NCBI GenBank assembly: GCA_030614245.1
Contig: JAUWKK010000101.1
Coordinates: 1-8,502 of the forward strand
DNA: 8,502 bases
DNA from: Planctomycetota bacterium
Lineage (GTDB): Bacteria; Planctomycetota; PUPC01; JABMSA01; JAUWKK01
Direction of reading: 5' to 3'
This document shows, piece by piece, positions 1-6,540 of the stretch (position 1 is its first letter; each line of letters opens with the position of its first letter). Position numbers and translations under genes: made by a program. The notes beneath the pieces are model-generated. The model had not been told where the DNA came from, ran no database searches, and saw nothing but the letters and a program-made list of their open reading frames with translations.

Positions 1-765
1 CATAAGCGCTTATGCGCATATCGCTCCCGAATGAACTACGGGGCGGTCACAACAGGCAGCCTGCACGCGCCTTCGGCCACGATTGACCACAACGGACGCT
101 TCCTTGCCGTCTTCAACGTCAAAGAGGGCAAAGAGCAGCAAGGCTGGAACGATGTGATGACCTTGCCTCGATGGCTCTCGTTGAATGCGGACGACTCCCT
201 GCGCATCGAGCCGGCGCCCGAAGTCGAGTCCTTGCGCTCAGGCCACCGGAGCGTCGAGCCGACGGATATTCCTGCCAATGGGGAAGTCATACTGGAAGGC
301 ATCAAGGGAAAGGCGATGGAGATCGAGGCGGTTATCCATCCCTGCGAAGCGCGAGAAATGGGGCTTTACGTCTTACGCTCGCCCAACGGGCAGGAGAGAA
401 CCCGCATATCGCTGTTCCCGAAGAGAGACAACAGGAGACCCTATTTCGGCTCGCTCCAGATAGACATCTCGGATGCGTCGCTGAGAAGCGACGTCTTCCC
501 GCGCACGCCGGAGATCGGGCCGCTCGATCTCGAAGAGGGTGAACCGCTGCGCCTGCGCGTCTTCATTGACCGCAGCATCGTCGAGGTCTTCGCCAACGGG
601 CGCCAATGCCTGACCATCCGGGCCTATCCCGAACGCGAGGACAGCAGCGGCGTCTCCGTCTTCGCGCGAGGCAGCGCGGCGAAACTCGTATCCCTCGACG
701 CATGGCAGATGCGCAGCATCTGGCCGGAGCTGAGAAATCGAGAAGATCCGTCGCAATACCAATGA
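1..765 (+). CDS. GH32 family fructosidase (sucrose/fructan hydrolase), C-terminal part, 5' end outside window
   Basis: The frame is open from base 1 to a TGA at 763-765, so this is the 3' part of a longer gene. The first ATG (31) is probably internal, because similarity to the family begins at once. Residues NYGAV..HAPSATIDHNGRF and GWNDVMTLPRWLSL match the last propeller strands of GH32 enzymes (usual form: YG-x-APQ-x-D-x-GR, then GW-x-x-x-x-x-LPR). The following ~150 residues form the GH32 C-terminal beta-sandwich, including its signature LRVFIDRSIVEVFANG. The catalytic parts (the WMNDPNG nucleophile, RDP and EC acid/base motifs) would lie upstream and cannot be checked. The family hydrolyses beta-fructosidic bonds in sucrose, levan or inulin; the exact substrate and any signal peptide are not visible. 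The stop is 24 bases before a fructokinase gene on the same strand, which suggests one operon. Family call confident; substrate unknown. Confidence 0.9.
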   Translation, partial: HKRLCAYRSRMNYGAVTTGSLHAPSATIDHNGRFLAVFNVKEGKEQQGWNDVMTLPRWLSLNADDSLRIEPAPEVESLRSGHRSVEPTDIPANGEVILEGIKGKAMEIEAVIHPCEAREMGLYVLRSPNGQERTRISLFPKRDNRRPYFGSLQIDISDASLRSDVFPRTPEIGPLDLEEGEPLRLRVFIDRSIVEVFANGRQCLTIRAYPEREDSSGVSVFARGSAAKLVSLDAWQMRSIWPELRNREDPSQYQ

Positions 766-789
766 ACAACAGCAAATTGTGAGGAAGCT

Positions 790-1749
790 ATGCCACGCAT
801 CATCTCTCTTGGCGAAGCACTGATCGACCTGTTTGCCGGCAAGGGCGTGCCCTTGCGAGAGCTCAAGCCTCTGCAACCTTCGCCCGGCGGCGCGCCGGCC
901 AATGTCGCGGTCGCACTCGCCCGCCTGGGCGTCGACGTCGGCTTCATAGGGAAGGTCGGCGACGACGACTACGGCACCTTCCTGATCGACCTCCTGGCCG
1001 GTGAAGGTGTGGACGTAACGCACTTCACCGCCGACCCGCGGGCACCCACGATGCTCGCCGTTGTCGCTGCACCGTCGCCCACCGAACAGCACTTCGCCAT
1101 TTACCACGGAACAGATACGCTGCTCAGCCCCGAGGAGCTGGACCAGGCGTATATCCAATCGGCCCGGTGCCTGGTTTTCGGCTCGGTTACACTGGCGGAC
1201 GCCAGTGGGCCCGCCGCCCTGCACGCTGCCCGCTGGGCACGGGAGGCCGGGCAGCACGTCATCTTCGACGTCAACCTGCGTCCCGCGCTGTGGCCTGACC
1301 TGCAAGTAGCTCGCAGCCGCATTGGCGAGGGCCTCGCCTCGTCCACGGTAGTCAAGCTGAACGAGGTCGAGTTGGAATTCCTCACCGGCACGGCAGACCC
1401 GGCAGCCGGAAGCCAGGCGCTGCTTCAGCAGGGAGTGCAGTTGTGCTGCGTCTCGTTGGGGGCTGATGGGGCATACTTCAATAACGGCGCGGCGAGCGGA
1501 CACGTCCCCGCTTTCCACGTCGAAGCCGTAGATACAACCGGCAGTGGCGACGCCTTTGTCGCCGGGCTGGCCTTTGGCCTGAGCAAGCAAGATCAGCCGA
1601 TAGCGCAACTGTCCTCGGCCGATCTACACCAGATGCTGCGCTTTGCCAACGCATGCGGTGCGCTCGCCGCGACAAGCCTGGGAGCGATGACCGCGCTTCC
1701 AGCACTGAAGGACGTAGAGCATCTACTGCAACCGGACGCGGGAACCTGA
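790..1749 (+). CDS. PfkB-family sugar kinase, probable fructokinase
   Basis: A 319-residue protein, the normal length for ribokinase/PfkB-family sugar kinases. It probably phosphorylates fructose with ATP in the cytoplasm. The N-terminal motif SLGEALIDL is typical of bacterial fructokinases. PfkB signature 1 lies at residues 33-59 (GGAPANVAVALARLG..IGKVGDD), with DVNLRPALW at 160-168, KLNEVEL at 189-195 and VSLGADGAYF at 221-230. Signature 2 is DTTGSGDAFVAG at 248-259; the catalytic base is Asp254 and the GSGD turn forms the anion hole. The C-terminal helix FANACGALAATSLGAM (285-300) is also typical. The ATG at 790 follows a GAGG at 781-784 with a 5-base spacer. It sits 24 bases after the GH32 gene, so the pair reads as hydrolysis followed by fructose phosphorylation. 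Substrate is inferred from motifs and neighbour; 2-keto-3-deoxygluconate or ribose kinase activity is less likely. Confidence 0.9.
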   Translation: MPRIISLGEALIDLFAGKGVPLRELKPLQPSPGGAPANVAVALARLGVDVGFIGKVGDDDYGTFLIDLLAGEGVDVTHFTADPRAPTMLAVVAAPSPTEQHFAIYHGTDTLLSPEELDQAYIQSARCLVFGSVTLADASGPAALHAARWAREAGQHVIFDVNLRPALWPDLQVARSRIGEGLASSTVVKLNEVELEFLTGTADPAAGSQALLQQGVQLCCVSLGADGAYFNNGAASGHVPAFHVEAVDTTGSGDAFVAGLAFGLSKQDQPIAQLSSADLHQMLRFANACGALAATSLGAMTALPALKDVEHLLQPDAGT

Positions 1750-1770
1750 GCCTGCCTTTCGGGACCGCAC

Positions 1771-1793
1771 GGGGCCGGTTCGTGAACCGCCCC
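1771..1793. terminator. Hairpin between convergent genes, possible bidirectional terminator
   Basis: GGGGCCGGTTC pairs with GAACCGCCCC across a very short loop, giving a stem of about 10 base pairs with one bulged C. It lies in the 49-base gap between the stops of the fructokinase (+) and the dockerin protein (-), where a shared terminator would be expected. Neither side has a T tract, so it is not a classical intrinsic terminator. The hairpin is seen directly; its function is inferred. Confidence 0.35.
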
Positions 1794-1798
1794 TACCA

Positions 1799-3475
1799 CT
1801 ACGGGCAGCCATTGCCCTTGCCTATATTACCCCGCACAAACAGCAAATCGAGGACGTTGCAGACGCCATCGGCGTTGATATCAGCCTCCGGTGGGTCGAT
1901 CTGACTGCCTGACAAGCCGAGGTTGGTGCGGATGAACAGCAGGTCCCGCACGTTGCCGCAATCATCGCCGCTGACGTCGGCTGGAGTGAGCAACATCGTG
2001 AGCGTCTGCCGCCTCTCCTTCTCGTCGCAGGTGATTTGCCATTCGGTCTCGATCTCATCAACGAAAACGCTGCGGTCGATGCGGATGACAAACGTATCGT
2101 TCCCCGTGACTGTCGCTCCGACGGCTATGTCGCCGCATGCCACGTCTGCATCGGGGACGCTGACGTTGGCCGCATCCCATCCGATCAGCGAGGCCGCGGC
2201 GTTGTGGGCATCCTCGGTGCCGTCGTTGCGGACATACAGCTCGAGCTCATAATCGTAGATGTCGCCGCCCAGGCTCCGCCGCTCGATCAATGAGTATCGG
2301 TCGATGATAAGTTCCGGACAAGGCACCGGACCGGACGCTGGCAGTATCTCGATCTGGAAGGATATCGTGTTGTTGTCTTCGTCTTCCTCGGTAAAGGCGT
2401 CCTCGTCGTCGAGATTGACGATTATGAAATAGCTTCCAGGTTCGCCGCACGTGACTGTGAGCAGCGCGGAGCCGCCGTAGAAGCACCGGCTTGCCAGCGG
2501 GACCGTCTCGGTCGCATCCCATTCCGCAAGTCGCTCGTCGTTCTCGTCGAGGAACTCGTCCTGCGAGAGATAAACGGCATCCTTCCACGGATCGTAAACG
2601 CCACCCGGTCCGAGGTTCCTGGCGATCCACTGCGCGATAAACACTCCGCCTGGCTGCACCTGCAGCGGCATGACGCTGAGATTCACCGGCGCGAGATCGG
2701 GGTACGACCTGATGCCCTCGATGTTTCGGTCGCTGAAATCCGTTTTGGCGTAGTTCCAGATCTTCAGGTTATCGAAGACAACTCTGCCGGACGTCATCTC
2801 GTGCTGGCACAGAAGCCCGAAAGGGCCATCGGTGGGTACGTCCAACTTTTCCCCGGTACCGCCCCAGCGGTGGGAGTTGAGTTGACCATCGACGAAGACA
2901 GCGGCCTTGCGCGAGGCGTCCGCGACACCGGGAATCCCGCGGGTTGCCCATACGAGAGCATAGTGGTGCCAGGCGCTCACCGCGTCCGTGCCCAGCGCCC
3001 GCGCATAGGTCCAGTTTCCGTACTGCCCCGTTCCAGCGTTGCCGAGCCCGGCGACGCGGGCGCACAGACCCCCGTTGGCGCGGCCATCGTTCCCGTTAAA
3101 GTGAAGCATGAAATGGCGGCCTCCCTCTTCGTCGCAGGCCGCGATGAGGCCCGGGCGGTCTCCCCAAGGAAGGTCAGAAGGGAAGTCAACGAGCTTCGCC
3201 CAGAACTCGATACATCCGTCGGGTCCAGGCACGATTTCAGGTGGGAAGGTGACCCCGAACTGTTCCTGCATGTTCAACTCGATGCCTGTCCCAAAACGCC
3301 CCTCGACGAAGCGGCCGGCGTTCAACTTGCCGCCCGGACCCACAGCGCTGTTTCGCACATCGCTTTCCGACCCCAGGCGATTCCACAGAAGCAGGGTTTG
3401 CTCGTCTTCCGCCCATGTTGTTCCGAAAATCGCCATGACACAAGCCACTGCAACATGTAATGACAATCTTCTCAT
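1799..3475 (-). CDS. Secreted LamG-CARDB-dockerin type I protein
   Basis: A 558-residue exported protein of unknown role. Residues 1-22 look like a Sec signal peptide: MRR, a hydrophobic core, then probable cleavage after TWA. Residues ~25-255 form a LamG/concanavalin-like sandwich (CIEFWAKL at 88-95, WHHYALVW at 169-176, VFDNLKIWNYA at 233-243). A CARDB-type domain follows at ~259-378, with DAVYLSQDEFLDENDE and the closing EEDEDNNT. A second beta-rich, possibly Ig-like domain spans ~385-490. The C-terminus (500-558) is a dockerin with two EF-hand-like loops: D500/S502/D504/N508/D511 and D532/N534/D536/N540/D543, each followed by a DLLF[IV]R helix. The ATG is preceded by AGGGAG (complement of 3482-3487) with a 6-base spacer. 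No catalytic domain is visible, so a binding or surface role is likely. Lone dockerins like this are known in planctomycetes without cellulosomes; whether a cohesin partner exists is unknown. Confidence 0.88.
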   Translation of the reverse strand: MRRLSLHVAVACVMAIFGTTWAEDEQTLLLWNRLGSESDVRNSAVGPGGKLNAGRFVEGRFGTGIELNMQEQFGVTFPPEIVPGPDGCIEFWAKLVDFPSDLPWGDRPGLIAACDEEGGRHFMLHFNGNDGRANGGLCARVAGLGNAGTGQYGNWTYARALGTDAVSAWHHYALVWATRGIPGVADASRKAAVFVDGQLNSHRWGGTGEKLDVPTDGPFGLLCQHEMTSGRVVFDNLKIWNYAKTDFSDRNIEGIRSYPDLAPVNLSVMPLQVQPGGVFIAQWIARNLGPGGVYDPWKDAVYLSQDEFLDENDERLAEWDATETVPLASRCFYGGSALLTVTCGEPGSYFIIVNLDDEDAFTEEDEDNNTISFQIEILPASGPVPCPELIIDRYSLIERRSLGGDIYDYELELYVRNDGTEDAHNAAASLIGWDAANVSVPDADVACGDIAVGATVTGNDTFVIRIDRSVFVDEIETEWQITCDEKERRQTLTMLLTPADVSGDDCGNVRDLLFIRTNLGLSGSQIDPPEADINADGVCNVLDLLFVRGNIGKGNGCP

Positions 3476-3848
3476 CCTGCTCTCCCTTCACTTTGTTTGT
3501 GGCCAACGTGAGCCATTAGCCACGCGGTCCTCCGCGTCGGCTGGATGGCGTTGTTCGGCGGCCCGTTGCTGAGGCTGCTCCCGGACCGGTCGCGTGAGCC
3601 CGAGAGGCACTATCCCTTATCTGCGTCTCGACCGGGTCTTCGTCCTCTTACCTAATATAGACGCTTGCCACAGGGAAATGTTCCAAACTTTTCCAGCCCT
3701 AAGGTCAAAATACTCAGCCGAACCGTAACAGCCTGCCAGCTCTCAGTTTGTGACATGCCTGAATTCCGCTTTTCAGCTGACCCAGCCCTTGACTGTTGGG
3801 GTTTCAGGCCACATAGTAAGGCATTTCCGCCTCACGATAGGGCCCATC
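3476..3848. other. Intergenic region upstream of the dockerin gene, no supported gene
   Basis: No frame here gives a recognisable protein. The part next to the dockerin gene is its leader on the minus strand. It contains a perfect small hairpin, ACGCGG-TCCT-CCGCGT, at 3522-3537. On the minus strand a TATATT (3654-3659) could be a -10 box, but the 17-base-spaced position upstream reads AACATT, a poor -35, and the leader would be about 170 bases. Bases ~3690-3848 just upstream of the transposase remnant may include its left flank, but I could not find terminal inverted repeats or a target-site duplication. Confidence 0.5.
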
Positions 3849-4106
3849 ATGAGCTTCATCCTGCAACCTTGGCAGATATTCTTCATAATTCTTGCTAGCT
3901 GGGTCAATCGTCAACAACATGAGATTATAGCGTATCTTCGGTGCGAGAACCAAGTGCTAAGAGAGAAGCTCGGCAAGAAACGTATCCTGCTCAATGACGA
4001 TCAGCGCCGGCGCCTGGCTGTCAAGGGAAAGGTCCTCGGCCGCAAACTCCTCGAAGAGATCGGCACGCTGTTCACACCGGATACACTGCTTCGATGGCCC
4101 CGCAAG
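3849..4106 (+). pseudogene. Truncated integrase-core transposase, N-terminal remnant
   Basis: From an ATG at 3849, about 83-86 residues resemble the start of integrase-core (rve/DDE) transposases that I recall from planctomycetes and similar genomes: LQPW..ILASWVNRQQ, then ENQVLREKLGKKR, LLNDDQRRRLAVKGK and IGTLFTPDTLLRW. The first part is a probable helix or leucine-zipper region and the second a helix-turn-helix. In intact members the text after LLRW continues as HRKLVA and leads into the catalytic DDE core. Here it becomes PRKGHREAAEP and similarity ends near 4106. The frame stays open by chance through a repeat region to a TGA at 4248-4250. The whole catalytic core is missing, so the element cannot transpose by itself. 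No clear ribosome binding site or inverted-repeat ends were found. Family recognition is from memory of conserved motifs, not a search. Confidence 0.72.
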
Positions 4107-4130
4107 GGACATCGAGAGGCAGCAGAGCCG

Positions 4131-4246
4131 GTGCCGGGTGCCACGGCTTCCCCAAGTATACCACAATCTATGGCACGCGCAAGTGAAAAGGGCAAGTTTT
4201 TCTTTTTGTGCCGTTGCTCGCCCCGGCCCAAGCCGGTTCCCGGCAC
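4131..4246. repeat. Two tandem GTGCC...GGCAC palindromic elements
   Basis: The stretch between the transposase remnant and the glycosyltransferase promoter contains two GTGCC to GGCAC units. The first starts at 4131 (GTGCCGGGTGCCACGG) and closes with GGCAC at 4172-4176. The second starts with GTGCCG at 4208-4213 and closes with CGGCAC at 4241-4246. It encloses a further perfect hairpin, CCGGC-CCAA-GCCGG (4223-4236). A run of T (about 4196-4207) separates them. The motif CGGGTGCCACGG recurs in related form downstream of the MCE gene (CGGGTGTGCCACGG at 6457-6470), so this looks like a dispersed intergenic repeat. Part of it is read by the open frame that continues from the transposase remnant. 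Confidence 0.45.
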
Positions 4247-4275
4247 TTGAACATTACACCGGCGCACCATATAAT
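4247..4275 (+). promoter_or_regulatory. Sigma70-like promoter of the glycosyltransferase gene
   Basis: TTGAAC (4247-4252, 4 of 6 to consensus) is followed after exactly 17 bases by TATAAT (4270-4275, a perfect -10). Transcription would start near 4282, leaving a leader of about 25 bases before the ATG at 4307, with GGAG at 4298-4301. The -35 directly abuts the closing CGGCAC arm of the preceding palindrome. Confidence 0.65.
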
Positions 4276-4306
4276 CCCTTTGGATACCTCTTACGGTGGA
4301 GTTGGA

Positions 4307-5179
4307 ATGAAACTCAGCGTCGTGATCCCGGCTTATGACGAAGAAGCTTCGATTGCCGATGTGATCGGGCAGATCAGGGAGACTCTCCAGGCCAACGGGG
4401 CGGAGTTCGAGATCATCGTCATCGACGACGCGAGCACGGATGCGACCGCTGCTCTCGCCGAGGAGGCCGGAGCCAGGGTCGTCCGCAATCTCGTGAACCT
4501 GGGCTACGGCGCGTCGCTGCGCCGAGGCATCGAGGCGGCTGCGCATGAATATATCGTCATTACCGATGCCGACGGCACCTATCCGGCCGACCGCATCCCC
4601 GACCTCGTGAAGCACCTCGACGAGGGCTTCGATATGGTCGTGGGCGCGCGGCACGGGAAGTATTACGAAGGCTCGCGGGTCAAGTCGGTCTCGCGGTGGA
4701 TATTCAAGCGGATAAGCGAGTTCACCGTCGGCCGGAGCATCCCCGACGTGAATTCCGGCTTCCGCGGGTTCCGCAAGACGGCCATCGTGCAGGCTCTTCC
4801 GTATACCTGCGGCGGGTTCTCCTTCACTACGTCGATCACGCTGATCTTCTTCTCCTGGTATCTTGCCATCAAGTATATCCCCATCGAATACTACGAGCGG
4901 CAGGGGAAGTCGAAGGTGAATTACTTCCGCGATACGCTGCGGGCGCTCCAGACTATCTCGGAGGTGATTCTCCAATTCAATCCGCTCAAGATGTTCCTGA
5001 TGCTGTCGTTCCTGCCGCTCGTGATGATGGCCGCATGCCTGGTGACGGCGATGGTGGCGGGCGAGAACCCTCTGCTGTGCCACCGTGCGCTGGGGATGGC
5101 GGTCATGTCGTTCCTCGTCGCCGTGCTCGTGTGGGCGATGGGGATGTTGAGTTTTGCGATCGAGCACCGGATGAAGTGA
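4307..5179 (+). CDS. Family 2 glycosyltransferase, polyprenyl-phosphate sugar transferase-like, membrane anchored
   Basis: A 290-residue GT-A fold enzyme of the DPM/DPG-synthase-like group. These transfer a sugar from a nucleotide donor to a polyprenyl phosphate or related lipid at the inner face of the membrane. Motifs: VVIPAYDEE (5-13), IDDAS with D40/D41, and DADG (87-90) carrying the metal-binding DxD. PDVNSGFRGFRK lies at 146-157, and ERQGKSKV at 197-204 is the basic R-x-GKSK stretch common in this group. Two hydrophobic segments near 229-251 and 261-285 should anchor the C-terminus. The ATG at 4307 is chosen because the family begins exactly at MKLSVVIPAYDEE and a GGAG lies 5 bases upstream; an earlier in-frame GTG (4208) would add unrelated sequence encoded by a repeat. 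It probably has its own promoter. The stop codon sits in the first unit of a heptad repeat array. Donor and acceptor cannot be told from sequence. Confidence 0.9.
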   Translation: MKLSVVIPAYDEEASIADVIGQIRETLQANGAEFEIIVIDDASTDATAALAEEAGARVVRNLVNLGYGASLRRGIEAAAHEYIVITDADGTYPADRIPDLVKHLDEGFDMVVGARHGKYYEGSRVKSVSRWIFKRISEFTVGRSIPDVNSGFRGFRKTAIVQALPYTCGGFSFTTSITLIFFSWYLAIKYIPIEYYERQGKSKVNYFRDTLRALQTISEVILQFNPLKMFLMLSFLPLVMMAACLVTAMVAGENPLLCHRALGMAVMSFLVAVLVWAMGMLSFAIEHRMK

Positions 5180-5265
5180 TCAGTAAGAAGTAAGAAGTGA
5201 TCAGTAAGAAGTAAGAAGTGAACAGTCAAGAATGATGATACTGAAAACTCAATACTGATCGCTGA
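5175..5265 (+). repeat. Heptad repeat array, copy A (13 units of 7 bases)
   Basis: Thirteen consecutive 7-base units run without a register break. The first seven are AGT-type (agtgatc, agtaaga and agtgaac forms), including a perfect 21-base tandem duplication at 5177-5197 and 5198-5218. The core units agtcaag and aatgatg follow, then four ACT/GCT-type units (atactga twice, aaactca, tcgctga), roughly the reverse complement of the first kind. The array begins inside the last codons of the glycosyltransferase gene, and the gene's TGA stop is part of the first unit. A related array in opposite orientation lies at 6541-6631. Confidence 0.85.
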
Positions 5266-5270
5266 GTAAC

Positions 5271-5324
5271 GTGGGGCAGGCTTTTAGCCTGCCGATCAAT
5301 TACGGCTGCCCCACATTTGTGGGG
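5271..5324. repeat. Compact inverted-repeat element with alternative hairpins upstream of the MCE gene
   Basis: Three pairings overlap. GGCAGGCT-TTT-AGCCTGCC (5275-5293) is a perfect 8-base-pair hairpin. GTGGGGCAG (5271-5279) is the exact complement of CTGCCCCAC (5306-5314). CCCCAC-ATTT-GTGGGG (5309-5324) is followed by TTTG. The second pairing excludes both others, because it shares a strand with each. The element ends 28 bases before the MCE start codon. It could act in termination, attenuation or mRNA stability, or be a passive dispersed repeat. Confidence 0.55.
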
Positions 5325-5352
5325 TTTGTCGCCGAAGCGTTGGAGGCCGAAC

Positions 5353-6456
5353 ATGCATCAGAAATGGACGGAAGTATTGATCGGGCTGTTTGTGGCGGTG
5401 GCGCTGGCGCTGGCGCTGTGGCTGATCGTGCAGATGGGCAGCCGTGTGTTCAAGCAGGACTACCAGGTGTCCGCCTTCTTCGAGGACGTTGCGGGGCTCG
5501 GCACCGGCGTATCGGTCCGCATGGCGGGCTACCGGATCGGCGAAGTATCCGATATCGAGTTCCTGCCGCCCGGCAAGAGCCGCGAGCTAGGCCTGGAGGG
5601 CGTCTGGGTCCGCGTCGTGATGGACGTCGACAGAAGCTACCCGATTGCGAGGGACGCCGAACTCCGTCTGAATCCACAGCTCGTGCTGGGAGAAGTCTAT
5701 CTCGACATCTCCGTAGGCGATATCTCGCAGCCGCTGCCGAAGGACGGCTCGGGAGTGATCGAAACGGTCGTGATATGCAAGACGACCGTCGAGCAGGCCG
5801 TGGAAGACGCCATGGCCAAGATCGACCGCGTTGAGGGCCGCCTCAATACGTTCCTCGACGGAATGACCGACCTGCTGGACTTCCTGGCGAGCGAGGATAT
5901 GCGCGAAGATTTCAAGAAGACAGTCAAGCACACGCGTAAAATCGCCGAGCGTGCCGCAAAGGCGATGGACGACTTCGATAAACTGATCGAAGACACCGAC
6001 AGTATGGTCATCACCGGCGAGAACGCCTTCGCGCAGATCGAAGACCTCACCGTGATGGCTAACGAGAGTTTCACTCAGTTCAACCAAACCGCACTGACCA
6101 TCGAGAGCAAGGCAACCGAGGGGATTAGTATCTTCCAGGAGGGAACGGGCGATCTGCGCAAAGCAGCGGCGGAATTCACCGGCCTGCTCGGCCGGCTCAA
6201 CGATGCCGTCAAGAAGCGCGAGGGGTCGCTCGGCTTGCTGCTCAACAGCCCCAAGCTGCACGACTCCGTCGTCGATACGCTCCTGCGGCTGCAGGTGACA
6301 GCCGCGGCGCTCCAGCGTGCGGCCGCGCGAGTCGAGAATACCGCTGCATCGCTCGAGAAACACCCCAGCTCGCTCGTCTGGGGACGAACTCAGCAGCCTG
6401 AGCCCGTCACCGCCGGTGGACAGACAATAGGGCCTAACGACATCGGAATAGAATGA
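5353..6456 (+). CDS. MCE/MlaD-family lipid-transport protein
   Basis: A 367-residue protein of the mammalian-cell-entry family. Such proteins are the membrane-anchored, periplasmic lipid-binding parts of Mla-type ABC transporters that move phospholipids between membranes. An N-terminal transmembrane helix spans ~8-28. The MCE domain follows at ~37-122, recognisable from FFEDVAGLGTGVSVRMAGYRIGEV and LNPQLVLGEVYLDI. A long helical, probably coiled-coil region (~144-335) comes next, containing EGSLGLLLNSPKLHDSV (290-306), a motif common in this family. The tail is short and Gly/Pro containing. The ATG at 5353 is chosen because GGAGG (5342-5346) lies 6 bases upstream and the helix follows directly; an earlier in-frame TTG (5317) falls inside a hairpin element. 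No MlaE permease or MlaF ATPase gene is in the window, which is unusual since they are normally adjacent. Genes on either side do not explain its partner. Confidence 0.9.
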   Translation: MHQKWTEVLIGLFVAVALALALWLIVQMGSRVFKQDYQVSAFFEDVAGLGTGVSVRMAGYRIGEVSDIEFLPPGKSRELGLEGVWVRVVMDVDRSYPIARDAELRLNPQLVLGEVYLDISVGDISQPLPKDGSGVIETVVICKTTVEQAVEDAMAKIDRVEGRLNTFLDGMTDLLDFLASEDMREDFKKTVKHTRKIAERAAKAMDDFDKLIEDTDSMVITGENAFAQIEDLTVMANESFTQFNQTALTIESKATEGISIFQEGTGDLRKAAAEFTGLLGRLNDAVKKREGSLGLLLNSPKLHDSVVDTLLRLQVTAAALQRAAARVENTAASLEKHPSSLVWGRTQQPEPVTAGGQTIGPNDIGIE

Positions 6457-6540
6457 CGGGTGTGCCACGGTCAACGGCCTTGCGTTGGCTGTGTTCGTCC
6501 ACGTCTAAGCCTTGCTTGAACGTGCCACCCCGGGTGGGTT
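6457..6540. terminator. Gap between convergent genes with weak hairpins, possible terminator
   Basis: Two small hairpins are present. GTCAACG (6470-6476) pairs with CGTTGGC (6483-6489) over a GCCTTG loop, with one G-T pair. CCACC-CCG-GGTGG (6525-6537) is followed by GTTTC, a poor T tract. The motif GTGCCAC occurs twice (about 6462-6468 and 6522-6528), linking this stretch to the GTGCC-type repeats at 4131-4246. Any termination role for the MCE transcript is inferred. Confidence 0.3.

Noticed and set aside
373..1608. 411-codon open frame on the minus strand opposite the GH32 and fructokinase genes
   Set aside because: It is a shadow of GC-rich coding DNA. It spans two well-supported genes, shows no recognisable domain and has an implausible composition.
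3573..3588. Minus-strand sequence CGGTCCGGGAGCAGCC resembling the SRP RNA core
   Set aside because: The tetraloop between the two conserved strands is missing and the flanks do not pair like SRP helix 8; no other SRP features are present.
4208..4306. Earlier GTG start for the glycosyltransferase at 4208
   Set aside because: The extra 33 residues come from a palindromic repeat and the promoter, and the GT2 domain starts exactly at the ATG at 4307, which has a GGAG.
4001..5167. 388-codon open frame on the minus strand opposite the glycosyltransferase
   Set aside because: Its His/Arg/Glu-rich composition and lack of any domain contrast with the clear GT2 motifs on the other strand.
5317..5352. 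Earlier TTG start for the MCE protein at 5317
   Set aside because: It lies inside a hairpin element without a ribosome binding site; the ATG at 5353 has GGAGG at good spacing.
5587..6474. 295-codon open frame on the minus strand opposite the MCE gene
   Set aside because: The plus strand has a complete MCE domain with ribosome binding site; the antisense frame has no motif.
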